Positions 35,000-45,720 of a stretch of 64,000 nt of DNA are shown in pieces. The notes under the pieces are model-generated. The model was not told where the DNA came from, made no database searches, and was given only the letters and a program-made list of their open reading frames with translations. Source of the DNA: Whalleya microplaca (lineage: Eukaryota > Ascomycota > Sordariomycetes > Xylariales > Xylariaceae); assembly GCA_022497155.1 (NCBI GenBank), contig MU385782.1, positions 111,402-175,401 on the forward strand, in the 5' to 3' direction. The position numbers and the translations under genes were made by a program. The first letter of the stretch is position 1, and every line of letters begins with the position of its first letter.

Positions 35000-36524
35000 A
35001 TGGATTCTTCCGTGGGCCAGCCGGGCACGGCTGAGTCTCATCAAGTGCGAGTCATCTTTACTACAACCTCTCCTGACCTCCAATTACCGGAAGGTCGAAA
35101 CCAATTGATTGTCCCCGCAGGTCTGTGTATCTATCCTCGGTTCGTTGTAGCCAAAACTGACAATTCCTCAAGATATCAAGCGATATGGCCTATCAAGAGT
35201 CCTCAACTCCGAGTCTCTACTCGATACCACATCACCCATTCCATTCGACTTCCTCATAAACGGCACATTCCTGCGCACGTCATTAGAAGACTACCTCAAG
35301 GCCAATGGCCTGTCCTCCGAAACCACCCTTACTCTGCAATACGTGCGCAGCTTAATACCGCCCGTCTTCCAGGCGAGCTTCGAGCACGATGACTGGATCA
35401 GCGACGTCGACGTTCTATCCCAGAGCTCCCGCGCAGGTGTCTGGTCCGGGGACAAGTTCGCAACGGGGCACGACAGGATTCTATCCGCATCCTACGATGG
35501 CCTGCTGCGGATATGGGACAAGTCAGGCAACGTGCTCGCGACCTCGCCCTCCAGCAGTCTCGGGGGTCACTCCGCCAGTCTGCGGACCGCGAAGTTCCTC
35601 TCATCATCGCAGATCGCCTCCGCGGGTCTCGACCGCACCGTCCGGATATGGAAGTATGCGGAATCGGACGACCGGCTCTCGGGGACGCTGAAGCCGACGC
35701 TGGAGCTGTACGGACACAAGGGCTGCGTGGAGGCCCTCGACGTCCACGGGCCGACGGGGCGCGTCATCAGCGCCGCCAGCGACGGCAGCGTCGGGCTCTG
35801 GACGACCTCCAAATCATCCGCGCCCGCGGCGCCCGCATCCCTCCTCCCCGGCGCCAACGCCAGCGCCTCCAAGAAGCGCAAAATCGCCTCCTCCGCACCC
35901 CAGCGCGGCCCGCTCTCGCTGACCACCCCGCACACCGCCGCCGTCTCCGGCGTGCAGTTCGACCCGCACGACGCGACGGTGGCGTACACGGCGTCGCAGG
36001 ACCACACACTCCGCACGCTGGACCTGACGACCGCGCGCGTCGAGAACACCATCACGACCGCGCACCCCCTGCTCTCGCTGAGCGCCTTCACGCGCAACAA
36101 CAGCGTCCTGCTCGCGGCCGGCACCTCCGCGCGCCACATCACGCTCGTGGACCCGCGCGTGTCGGCGGCCGCGACGTCCGTGATGACGCTGCGCGGACAC
36201 CGCAACATGGTGGGCGCCGTGGCGCCGTCGCCCGACGACGACTTTGCGCTCGTGTCGGGGTCCCACGACGGCACGTGCCGCGTCTGGGACCTGCGCAGCG
36301 TGCGCGCGGGGTCTAAGGCTGAGGGCGGTGGCGCCGTCTCCGAGGCGGTGTATGTGATCGAGCGCGAGAGCCAGAAGGGCGTTAAGCGGCGGCCGGGCGA
36401 TGTCCCCGGGCGCGGCGCGAAGGTGTTCGGGGTCGCGTGGGATCGCGCGTGGGGGATCGCGAGTGGCGGCGAGGATAAGCTGGTGCAGGTTAATCGGGGA
36501 AAGGACCTGCTGGCGGCGGAATGA
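35000..36524 (+). CDS. YTM1: Ytm1/WDR12 WD40 ribosome biogenesis protein
   Basis: Two exons (35000-35120 and 35173-36524, 52-base intron with GTCTGT donor and CAAG acceptor) give 490 residues. The N-terminal ubiquitin-like NLE domain reads QVRVIFTTTSPDLQLPE, then YGLSRVLN, PIPFDFLINGTFLRTSLEDYL, and ends in TLTLQYVRSLIPPVFQASFEHDDWISDVDVL, the Ytm1 signature. A seven-blade WD40 propeller follows, with SYDGLLRIWDKSG, SAGLDRTVRIWKY, SAASDGSVGLWTT, TASQDHTLRTLDL and VSGSHDGTCRVWDLRS. Ytm1 joins Erb1 and Nop7 in the nucleolar PeBoW complex; its UBL is gripped by the AAA+ remodeller Rea1 during 60S maturation. The second half is very GC-rich, and the ORFs on the opposite strand there are shadows. 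Confidence 0.95.
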
Positions 36525-37139
36525 GTAGTTGGGGGAGTGAGTGGAAGGGTTGGAAAATGAAATGGGGCGATTGGTTCATGTGTGTATGTGTATGTATGGG
36601 ATAGACATCGACGCAGGTTGAATTTTATATTCCCCGGATGAACTGCCCTGTACTCATGCCTACATATAAGTACACGTGTAGATTCGAACTATGTATTAAA
36701 CCATCCTAACGCCCGAGCTGATCAGAAATCCAGTATAGAAAAAAGGCTCTTGAAATGTATATCTATAGTGAACGTCTATTTGTGCATGAAGTTTTAACTC
36801 TTGCGAGGCGTAATGCTAGCCATGCATATAGTGACTGGCAGTTGTCATACTTACACTAGACATTGGGAACTTAGGATACGTAGTATGTAGGTATATATCT
36901 ATATACCTATGGGGACATAGTTGATGACGACGACGATGATAATAAATTTAATAACATGAAAAGGATGCAGAGCTATTTCCCTATTATATCCATCGTCCAG
37001 TCCATAAACGCAAAGTCTTACATTATATCGGCGCTTCCATAAAGGAAGCGTAGGGTAACTAGCTGAAGGACATACATACCAAAACATCACCAGCGATTCG
37101 CATAACTAAAAAAAAAAAAAAAGTCGGGAAAAATTATAG

Positions 37140-37316
37140 AAAAAAATTGGCTCGAATCCTATACCGCAGGATAGCGAGATCTTCCAAGTAAAGAAACACG
37201 CCGGCCTACAGCACAGAATCGAACCCAGGACCCCCTCGTAGCGCAATGGTTAACTACCAACTGTCCGACCACTACACCAGCAATGGTTAACTACCAACTG
37301 TCCGACCACTACACCA
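37140..37316 (-). ncRNA. candidate Pol III transcription unit or tRNA pseudogene
   Basis: On the minus strand, TGGTGTAGTGG fits an A box (present twice because of the 37-base duplication), GGTTCGATTC at about 37214-37224 fits a B box, and runs of seven and fifteen T downstream (A-runs at 37140-37146 and 37108-37122) would stop RNA polymerase III. With one copy removed, A-box to B-box spacing is about 54 bases, close to an intron-bearing tRNA, but acceptor and T stems do not pair well. It is therefore a degenerate tRNA or a tRNA-derived RNA, not a normal tRNA. Confidence 0.35.
37243..37316. repeat. perfect tandem duplication, 2 x 37 bases
   Basis: Two identical adjacent copies, 37243-37279 and 37280-37316, each beginning GCAATGGTTAACTACC and ending CCACTACACCA. 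Together they duplicate the 5' half of a tRNA-like element read on the minus strand. Confidence 0.95.
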
Positions 37317-37600
37317 CATGGGAGAGGGGGGTTGTTGCTGTACGGTGGCTTACTTGGGTATATGTGCCTTAGCAAACCCCCCTCCAGGAGAAATGCAGGA
37401 GGAGCTTGGTTTGCTAAGCTAAAGCTGGGTGCCTTCCTCCTGTCAAATACCTACCTAGGTACCTAAGTCCCAAGCCAGCTCTCCTACCCACATATCAAAT
37501 GGCATGTATGCAACTGTCTCGTGAACTAACAACCTCTACGTGAGCAGAGCCGCCTTCTTAAAGGTAATGCTATATAACCCTTTGATCACGATTCTTTGGA

Positions 37601-37618
37601 TATATATATATATATATA
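37601..37618. repeat. (TA)9 microsatellite
   Basis: Uninterrupted TA dinucleotides over 18 bases in a gene-free stretch. Confidence 0.95.
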
Positions 37619-38132
37619 CATACGTACAAATACTTCTATAGGTATATCTACCAAACCATCCATTCACCTTACCCCCGATAACATCTCCTGGTGAATTTAT
37701 AAGCCCACCTATCTATCTAGCTCTCCAACTAATAGCCGTTAAAAGTAAGCGGTTGCCGCAGTTCTCGAATTCTTTTAAGCCCAAGGTAAAATATCCTGAT
37801 GCTGACTTGAGGCCGACCACATCAGCATATATGTACGTAGACATGCATTCAGCCTCAAACTCCTACCAAACAAGGCCGTGTAAGCCAAGCTAGCCCGCAT
37901 ACACTACACCCACCCGCCCGCCACGACGAACACACTGGAATGATTCAAATTAACAAGATGCAGCTCTACTCGTATTCCTAGGCGTGCGAACAACGCTTCT
38001 CAAGGTTCCGCCGTGACACACCCCCAACACCGATCAACGCGTCTAGGTATATACAAACTACCATTACCACCAACAACAGCACACTCCAATCCACACCACA
38101 CAATTCCTATCTATTTCCCCTCTTCCCCTTGT

Positions 38133-40004
38133 CTATCTCCCGTACTCCTCCTCCTCCCACTCCCCCTTCCACTCCCCGGTCCAATCCCTTTCCTCTTCCG
38201 CACTCCCGCCCTCATCCCTCAGCAACCGCTCAACCACAAACGGATACCTCTTCCTCAATATCCACCCCACCTTCTCGCCCACGCGACCCCCGACATTCCC
38301 CAGGATCTCCGCCCGCAGCTTCTCCGCATCGAACGGCAGCTTCTCTAACTGGATAGCCTCAAGCACGTAAGTGACGACGGTGGCGGTCTGCAGCGGTGGG
38401 TCGTGCAGCAAGGCGGCGATGTGGCTTGGCGTTAGGTCGTGCGCGTGCCATAGGTAGTAGGCGCGCAGCTGGCGGGGCCTGGCGCGCGCGGTAGGGTGCG
38501 CGGCACGGTACACCTTCACGCGGTCCTCGGCCGCCTCGACGCGCGAGTCCTTCGGCTTCGGGGGGCTGCGGCTGCGGCTGGGGCTAGCGCGGGCGCGGCT
38601 GGTTTTGGTCTTGGTGGTGGGGGTGGGGGTGGGGGTGGAGTCTAGATCCTCGATACGGATGCTCGAGAGCACGGAGGCGATGTACGGCCCGGAGGGCGTC
38701 GTGGCTGTCCCCGCGGCTGCGTCGGGCGGTGTCTCTATGGGCTCGTCGTCGGAGTCGAGCTCGATGCCCTCGGCGAGCCGGATGGGGAGGTTTCGCTCTG
38801 CGTGGTAGGGCCTAGGTGGACAGGGGTTGAGCTGTTTTCTGTGGTGCTCTAGAGTAGCGTAGAGATGGACCCCGGCATAGGCGTCGGAAGCAGAATCTAG
38901 AAAACGTGAGCCCTAAAACCTCAGATAAGAAAGATATGGTAACCTACATATAACCTGGTCCATGCTTAGTGGTCTTGTCCAGTCGCCCGATCGGACATCC
39001 TGGCCCTTGAAAAGCGGTAGGTGGAGATAGTGCTCGACCTGGGTGGCGAGGGGCACGAGTTTCTTGTTGATAAAGTCGTATTCCCCCATGGAGGAGAACG
39101 TGACGAGTCTGAATAGCTGGCTCAGCTCCATCAGCCCTTGGGAGTGAATGTCCAAGAAATTCCGCAGCCTTGTCGCATCGCCCTTGATCCAGACACCGGT
39201 CTTGGTAATGCCCGGGTCCTCCATGATCTTGCGAAACGTGGGCCCGACCATATCGGCGCTGTCGCCGAACATCGCGACGTGGAAGAGCCCGATGCGACTC
39301 GGACTCGCAAGCTGGATCAGCGAGACGTTCTTCTTTATCGCAAGCTGGATCAGCGAAACGTCCTTCTCTACGTCCTTCTCTACGTCTTGATACCTCGTCG
39401 CTCCCGCGACCCATTCCAGGTCAAAGCCGAGGATCTTCTCGTTCTGGAAATATTGCTGGCAGACCTTTTCCATGGTATGAACGCTTCGACAGTAGTGGAC
39501 CTTGACTTTCTGCTCTGTCCCGTCTTCGCCCTTCCCTCGATAGTGAGTGTAGGACCAGAAGGACTCGGGGGAGCCCGCCGGGGCTCTCTTCGCAGCGTAG
39601 AATAAGTCGTCCACCATCTTGTAATCTAAAGCAGCCACCGGAGGTTCATCTGGAATCTTGATGTCCGCGATAATTTGCCTGTCCAAAGGCAGAGGGGCTG
39701 TAAGCTTATCCATGGGGTCGGGAGTGGCTACAGTCTTAGCTGTAGCCTCCTTCGGCGGCGCAACATTCTTCGGGGGTGCTGGCGTCGGCGCATTGCTGTC
39801 CAAAGAAAGTTTCTGAGCTTGTAGCTCTGCTTTTTCATGATTGATTGCAACGGTATGTTCTAAATTTGCTGCAGCAGCAGCATCATTCACAGCGCGCGGG
39901 GCTGGAGGCGCGGGCGATGACAAGCGCGAAACGGGTGAAAACGAGATCCCGCGTGCTGGGTGCCATGTTTGGTGTTTCGGCGGTGGTATCGGCGCGGCAG
40001 TCAT
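38133..40004 (-). CDS. DEDDy-type 3'-5' exonuclease with C-terminal helical domain (2 exons)
   Basis: Exon 1 (40004-38948) and exon 2 (38896-38133) are joined across a 51-base intron (GTAGGT...CTAG) that splits the last catalytic motif. The product is 606 residues. After a Pro/Ala-rich N terminus of about 110 residues comes a WRN/DnaQ-like fold: motif I GFDLEWVA (Asp, Glu), motif II near GVWIKGDATRLRNFLDI, and motif III DQVIYSASDAYAG, the Tyr-x3-Asp that defines DEDDy enzymes and appears only after splicing. A Ser/Arg-rich linker leads to a C-terminal helical block (RQLRAYYLWHAHDLTPSHIAAL, then DPPLQTATVVTYVLEA), like the helix-turn-helix after RecQ helicases. It should trim DNA or RNA 3' ends; substrate unknown. 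Just after motif I there is a local tandem duplication (see repeat at 39305). Confidence 0.86.
39305..39382 (-). repeat. nested in-frame tandem duplications in the exonuclease gene (33 and 12 bases)
   Basis: A 33-base unit at 39305-39337 recurs at 39338-39370, so KKNVSLIQLA appears twice, once as KKNVSLIQLA and once as EKDVSLIQLA. Next to it a 12-base unit, CGTCCTTCTCTA, lies at 39359-39370 and 39371-39382, doubling a VEKD segment. The normal family has one VSLIQLA strand here. Confidence 0.9.
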
Positions 40005-40611
40005 TCTGATTAGCGGTAGTATATAGGGGCTAAGGAAGTAAAGATCGTCAGCACATGTAAGTCATCATACGGAATATGCAAGCAAGTATGTAAATATGTA
40101 CTCGAGTCTCGAGAGAAGGGGGAAACTCACCGCCGGGAGGATGACGTGCGCATCGCATTGGAACACCTCACAGCATTGCCAGCAGTCTCGGAGGTCCCAG
40201 ATAGCTTCATTGGCGTGGTATAGATATTATGGGTTCGAGGCTCTGCTCCATGGTTGCCACAAAGCCAGAACAACTCACAACATACGCATGGCGCTGGTCA
40301 GTCATCATCAGGCAGACGCGCCGGTGGAGGGGACAGGAGGGACGTGAATCAGGTTTGCTGCGGTTGTAGTGCTCCTAATTAAGGGTCCATTCCAGCTTAG
40401 TCATCGCAGGCGGACACGTCTAACACTCGGCGTCAGGTGATAATCTTTTTATCGGGTCCGAGCTCAGCCAAGGCTCATACACCTGCGCATTAATGCTATT
40501 AACACTACCTTGATATTAATGCTGGGACCAACGACAAGACAATACATGTAACTTGATCAATTCGCCATATACGTCTGATTACTATCCAGAAGTCTGACTG
40601 GCCAAGACAAG
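40005..40611. promoter_or_regulatory. divergent promoter exonuclease/LSM5
   Basis: 607 bases between two divergent starts. Nothing coding is seen; a short ORF at 40096-40347 lacks family character. Confidence 0.55.
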
Positions 40612-41148
40612 ATGGCATCCCAACTTCTACCCTTAGGTACGTGAATAATACATATACCTATGACCCATCACTATCCAGCAAACACGGCTAACATGTCATA
40701 GAACTCATCGACAAGTGTGTCGGCTCCAGGATATGGGTGGTCATGAAGGGTGACAAGGGTATGGCGTCTGCAGACTTCTGGGAAGATGAGACCACGGCTG
40801 ATCGATTCACTGGCAGAATTCAGCGGAACATTACTAGGCTTCGATGACTACGTCAGTAAGTAAATGGGCACGGTATTACCGATGTTGGGATGCAAACTAA
40901 CACAATTATAGATATGGTTCTGGAGGACGTTACTGAGTTGTATGAATTCTTGTTGTCATCATATTGGGTTAGCAACTTCTGACTAGGAGCAGCGACTATT
41001 CGGGTAACCACACGAAACTGCCCAAGATCCTGCTGAATGGCAACAATATATGCATGGTATGTATTCGAGTGGCTTCATCGACAGTCTGACAAGCTAATTT
41101 CTTTCGTCGTAGTTAATACCAGGAGGAGAAGGGCCGGTAGCCACATGA
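40612..41148 (+). CDS. LSM5: U6 snRNA-associated Sm-like protein LSm5 (6 exons)
   Basis: Six tiny exons (40612-40636, 40702-40758, 40817-40855, 40912-40939, 40987-41056, 41113-41148) splice in perfect phase to an 84-residue protein. It begins MASQLLPLELIDKCVGSRIW and carries Sm motif 1 ([27 protein letters not shown]) and Sm motif 2 (KILLNGNNICMLIPGGEGPV), both diagnostic of LSm5. All five introns are 47-65 bases with GT donors (GTACGT, GTATGG, GTAAGT, GTATGA, GTATGT) and TAG or CAG acceptors. LSm5 sits in the LSm1-7 ring (cytoplasmic mRNA decapping and decay) and the LSm2-8 ring (nuclear U6 snRNA). No exon exceeds 70 bases, so the gene is invisible to ORF-length searches. Tail-to-tail with RPB11. 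Confidence 0.95.
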
Positions 41149-41500
41149 CGAGATTGACTTTGGATGGGTATCCTATTTGTGAACCGGCCTTTACTGCCAA
41201 TACAGCGCACGGAGATAGCAATCAGACTTGACAAGAGTCAAGGGGCACATAATTGATTGATTGCAACGAGCATCATAGTCAGAGGAAGCAATTATGATTG
41301 TGTAGGCACCTCGACCTAATGAGAGGTCTCAACTATCTAGAGCTAAATTAGACGCCTCGAGTGCGGAAATGAAGCATGGAATTATGGACTTTTTGCCATC
41401 CTGTGTATGCCACGAGTGAAACCTCAACCGAACGCCAAGCCATATACCCGTACCCTAGATCCATAGTTCATCGTGAGAAGGCCTATCCTCTACGCAGATC
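41149..41500. other. convergent 3' spacer LSM5/RPB11
   Basis: 352 bases between two stops. No additional feature seen. Confidence 0.5.
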
Positions 41501-42505
41501 CTAAGGTCTGCCATTCGCACCGTCCTGCTCTCCGGCAGCCACCATGCGACGAAGTTCGTACTCTCGAGTGAACTCGCGACCGAGCTGTCCATAAGCAGCT
41601 ACGAGTTGCTTGCACACATCGATGAATACCTCGCGAGGGGTCACCGTGCCGTCAGTCTGAAGACGAATCAGGACTTCGGGGACGTTGGGGTGTCCAACTG
41701 CACTACGTTAGTCTGGAAAGATTCTAGAAGATATATTAATATGGTCAGCGGTTACCCTTGTAGCCGGCCATCAAGACGTGGGGGTGTTGCTTCAGGTGCT
41801 CGCTCAGGAGGTTGCCGATAGTGTGGTCCTCCTTCATCAAGGTGAAGTCCGACGTGTTGGACGTGCCTTCGGAATCGTCAGTAAAGCCCTCTAGAAATTA
41901 CCGGTCGATGCGCTTGCCTGCAAAGGGCTGCTCCGAGATCTTCTTCTCGCCCTCGGCTTCGTTCACGAGGAACAGCTCGAAACTAAGAGATAGTCAGTTT
42001 TCGGATCGCGCATGGAAAAATAATCCAGTTGAAGTATTCGAACCAGTCATCAACTGTATTTTCATGCTTGGGATTGTGCCCAGCCATCTTGAGGAGCTGT
42101 GGTTGGTTTTGTTTCGCAGTCTGAAACCAGGTAGATGGTGCTTGGGAGGTAGGCAAGTGGTGGGTGGGAGAGTGCGAGAACAGGAGGAAGCTCAAATGGA
42201 CTGTTTGGAGTGTGCCTGCTAGAAACCGCAGAGATCTCTCTCCTCCTTCACATTGGGTGCCTCGTTTGCTCTCTCCCAAGGCCCGCCAGCCTCCGCCAGC
42301 CTGTAGTTTTGATTGCCATAGGCGACAGCGACGATGATAAAGCTGTTGATCCAGAACATCTTGTAGCTCGTCAAGTAACCCCAGCTAGATTTTGAATCCG
42401 CTTGGGGCAACGAAATTTTGCCTTTGTAATTTCCATCCACGGAAGCACCAGAATGAAACAGTCACAAAGACTAGGAGATATCACTCACCGGTCTGGCGCA
42501 TTCAT
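41501..42505 (-). CDS. RPB11: RNA polymerase II subunit RPB11 (4 exons, GC-AG intron)
   Basis: Exons 42505-42489, 41982-41918, 41866-41756 and 41697-41501 give 129 residues. Exon 1 encodes only MNAPDR, exon 2 continues FELFLVNEAEGEKKISEQP, exon 3 has SNTSDFTLMKEDHTIGNLLSEHL (the alpha-like dimerisation core) and exon 4 PNVPEVLIRLQTDGTVTPRE. This is the RPB11 order, with DHTIGN equivalent to DHTLGN. RPB11 pairs with RPB3 as the alpha-like heterodimer on which Pol II assembles. Intron 1 is 506 bases, very long for this genome. Intron 2 (41917-41867, 51 bases) must use a GC donor (CAG|GCAAGC), since the nearby GTAATT site breaks the frame; a CTGAC branch site supports it. Intron 3 is 58 bases. 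Confidence 0.9.
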
Positions 42506-43357
42506 CTTGCTGACTCTAGCGAACGCCTTTGTAGCAAGAAATCGGTGCAGGGATCCAAGAAGGCAGCTCTAGCTACTGCAAAAGTTGGCGTTGAGGTCGA
42601 CGCAACAGCTAGGTTGGATGAGTTCAAGCAAAGAATATCGTTTTCTCACGAAACCCCGAGAAAACAGAAGGAGCTTTGAACAAGGTAGGCAATCAAGTTG
42701 GTAATGTTTGTACAGGAACGACCTGGCCATGTTCATTCACTGGAAGAAGGGACAATGGGCGCCGTGGCAAAACGCCGGCTAATTACCAGTGTGACTCTTT
42801 TCTCGCACGGTCCTCTTCCATTCCAGTCAAAGTAGGTTGCATTTAAGTTTAGCACATTAGACGAAGGGCTGCAGCCGAGCTACAGTGAGCAATAAAGCGA
42901 GTTAGGTTCGATTCCTGGCAGCGCTATATGGTTATTCGCTTTGTTAGCTCAGCTGCAGCATGGCCTAGGCTGCTACCTAGGTACATGTAGGCTATAGTAG
43001 CCAGGGTACGGTACTGATTGATTACATGTAGGTGACTAACAGCGCTATATAGCCGCTCACCTTGAAAGTGCATCTACAAGCTATCGTATCTAAGAAGCCT
43101 GCTTGATCGCCATATGCAATTGAAATTCATGGGCAAAAAAAAGATAGGGTGATTATAGGGGAAATTGACTCGATTAGCCCAGGTCCCATGCCGAAAACCG
43201 TACACAATCTATCACTAACAAAAGTCCCATCTCCTATATGGAATCCTAAAACTTCTATATACACACGGCTTGTCTCGGTCCTCCTGGTGCAAGTATGATA
43301 CACTTCTAATACGTCTCCAATCCCATCCAACGAAGCTAATCTCATCTACTCATCTTC
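42506..43357. other. spacer with tRNA-like remnants, 0.85 kb
   Basis: At 42857-42931 a 75-base stretch carries TAGACGAAGGG, a T-arm-like TTAGGTTCGATTCCTGG and a partly matching acceptor, but no proper anticodon stem; TTAGCTCAGCTG follows at about 42954. These look like decayed tRNA or tRNA-derived repeat pieces. CCTAGGTACAT occurs at 42976-42986. No protein gene is seen. Confidence 0.4.
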
Positions 43358-45720
43358 TCAAAACTTATTGGTATCGCAGTACTTCGGCAGGGGTGGGCCG
43401 GATGGGCCACTAGCCCAGCTAATCACCGTTAAGCTCGTTGTGTAGGCCATAGCGATGAACCCAAAAATACAAAGGGCAATGTCGGACAGCTTCCGGAATC
43501 TGGTCCGCGCGACTCCTTTGTAGTGAAGTAATGCCTATATATAGCAATTAGTAAGTGCAACCTAGTACCACACCTTTTCACGTGGCTTTGACTTACCGGG
43601 TAGATGAAAACGAGAGGAATGCATGCGAAGTTTCCAACAAGAGCAACGAACTTGTCCAAATCGTCCGCACCTCCCCAAGCGATGAGAGCACATAGGAAAA
43701 CGACACCGAACCGAAACACATTCTTCTGCCATTTGATGTAAGGGTTGTATTTGCCACTTCTAGTAAAGAGAGCATTCTCCGTAATACGGATAGCAGGGAA
43801 AATCTGCAAGGGGGTTGAAAGGAGAATAGCGAGGGAGTAGAGAAATTGGACGCCGTTGACAAGCTTGTTATCCTGGGGTAAATTGAGCAGAACAACAGTC
43901 TCGGTTTTCGATCCGTAGGCCGCATAAGACACCGCACCCATGGTAGTAAAGAGGACTGTGATGATGATCATGACGTAGAACATGACCTTGGGGAATTTGG
44001 ATGGCGATTTCATGGACTCCTGGATAGGAATGATGAGGCCAATGCCTTCGAAGGTGAAGATGGCCGTGCCAATGAAGAGGGTCCAATCCTTCTGGTTGAA
44101 GAGAATGATATCCCCGAGCCCGTTCGCATTTAGCGTAATAACATCGTAGTAGAAAAGGTAGGCAAGTCCAATGATAATAAAAGCGTCCGCAATCAAAGCT
44201 GTGAAACCAAGTTTACCTATATCCCGGAACAGAGAAAAGGGTAGGAAGATGACCATCTGCAGGAGGATCAACCAAGTGATTCGAATATATGTATTGCAGT
44301 TAGAGACGGCGAGGATGACAGCTTGCAGATTTTCCGACGTGAATACGATGTACGCTGCGACAAATCCGATCTGGCTGACGACGATAGAAGTGAGGATCAA
44401 CTTCCTCATCCAGTTGCCATACAAGATCCCGCCCATATCTCCAAACGAGCCTTCGACCTTTAGCCGCGTGGTTACTAGCAGCACAAAACAGTAATAGCTC
44501 AATGCTGCAACGAACAGCAGAACTAGGTTGCTGAAAACCATACCGCCATTCAAATATGCTCGAGGTAGGAATAAAACTCCGGTGCCCACAAAGGATTTCA
44601 GGAGGAGCAGAGCCGCGTTGAAAGGGGTGTTGTTACCACTGCCGCCTCGGATCTTGCGTCTTCTCTTACGTTTAGACGGGGTCAGGAGGGTGCTGTCTTC
44701 CATTGGCTCTCGGTCCTCATCGCTATCATAGTACTCGTCCTCCTCTCCGGAAGAGAAATATTCGCCAGGTAACAAGGCCTCGTCGTCTTCTTCCAGCTCC
44801 TCACCAGCAAAATGTCCGTATATGGTCAAAAACTCAAGGAAACTGTTGGTGAATATCTGCGGTTCTCGTCTACCCCTCGAGCTGCCTTCCCCAGCCTCTA
44901 ATCCCTGCGGGCTTAGAGGTGGGCTTCTTACCGCTCTCCTCAGGTAATTTCGTCGGAAACCACCAGGGACCTTAATCGAGTTTATGTCAAGAACCTCGGT
45001 CTCAGGCTCATCTCGAGCATAGCTGAAACTTTTACTCCGCTGCGCGCGGTTGCGGCCTCCTGCCTCTTCTGTCCATCTGTAGATCTGGCGTGTGATGTCT
45101 CCGCCCTGTAACCTAAGACTGGAAAATTCATCGCTATCGAACTCTGCATCCGTAGGCTCGCCAACCTGTTTACCCTTTGAACTGTCGCCATTGATGGACC
45201 CGTTGCCGGCATCCGAGGCGTCCGTAGGCTGAACCAAGTGCCGCCTGACGATCTCGGGGTCTTCGTATGCACCTGTGCCGCCGCCTTGTAGGTATCTCGA
45301 CCTCGCCTCGAAAGAACCGTAGTTGGTCGGCGTCGCAGACGACTGCATTTGCGGTGGTGCCAGACCCGGGGACGAAGATCGCACAGGAGGAGTGCCTAGT
45401 CTCGGTGGTGATGCCCCTAGCGCCGCAGCTAGAGCCGATATGCCTGGACCTGCAGAACTTGGACCAGCACCCGCTAGCGGCCCTGCATTCTCGGTATTTT
45501 CGCCCTCGATTCGAGACCCTGATGCATTCTGCGCTGGAGGAGTTCCAAAGCCGGTGGATGGTATGGGTGAAGCTAGTCGTGCAGTGGCATCGGCGCGAGG
45601 TGCTGAAGTGCCGTAGATACGGCTGCGTAGGGAGCCTGGCGATGAGGATATCGGTATGCCTGAGGGACCGCCACCGCCAGGCTGTGGTGTCGTGCTTCTG
45701 TCCCCATCGGAGCTTGCCAT
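43358..45720 (-). CDS. vacuolar amino-acid transporter, AVT3/AVT4-like (AAAP family, 2 exons)
   Basis: Exon 1 (45720-43597) and exon 2 (43534-43358) join across a 62-base intron, giving 766 residues. The first roughly 360 residues are a hydrophilic Ser/Pro/Gly-rich cytosolic tail with acidic patches (EELEEDDEALLPGEYFSSGE). The eleven-helix Aa_trans domain starts at TPFNAALLLLKSFVGTGVLFLPRAY, and its typical blocks are SYYCFVLLVTTRLKV, IGFVAAYIVFTSENLQ, FIGTAIFTFEGIGLIIPIQ and SYAAYGSKTETVVLLNLPQ. The second exon supplies the last helix and tail (HYKGVARTRFRKLSDIALC, FIAMAYTTSLTV). A long N-terminal tail plus this core is the Avt3/Avt4 layout; those proteins export neutral amino acids from the vacuole. 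Without splicing, the protein would end in an unrelated tail. Substrate is inferred from family only. Confidence 0.92.

Larger units (their letters stand above)
36525..38132. other. spacer with candidate Pol III unit and simple repeats, 1.6 kb
   Basis: No protein gene seen. Contents are an A-run of 15 at 37108-37122, a second at 37140-37146, a perfect 37-base tandem duplication at 37243-37316 with A-box/B-box words on the minus strand, the palindrome TACCTAGGTA at 37452-37461, and a (TA)9 tract. Confidence 0.6.

Noticed and set aside
35567..36274. Minus-strand 235-codon ORF opposite YTM1, and the +1-frame 267-codon ORF at 35513-36316
   Set aside because: Both are other-frame readings of the WD40 exon.
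36899..37090. Minus-strand 63-codon ORF with a hydrophobic end
   Set aside because: AT-rich chance ORF (IIIVVVINYV) from an ATAATAA-type stretch; no support.
42219..42440. Minus-strand 73-codon ORF with a hydrophobic stretch (FWINSFIIVAVAYG)
   Set aside because: It lies wholly within RPB11 intron 1 and matches no family; kept only as a note on the intron.
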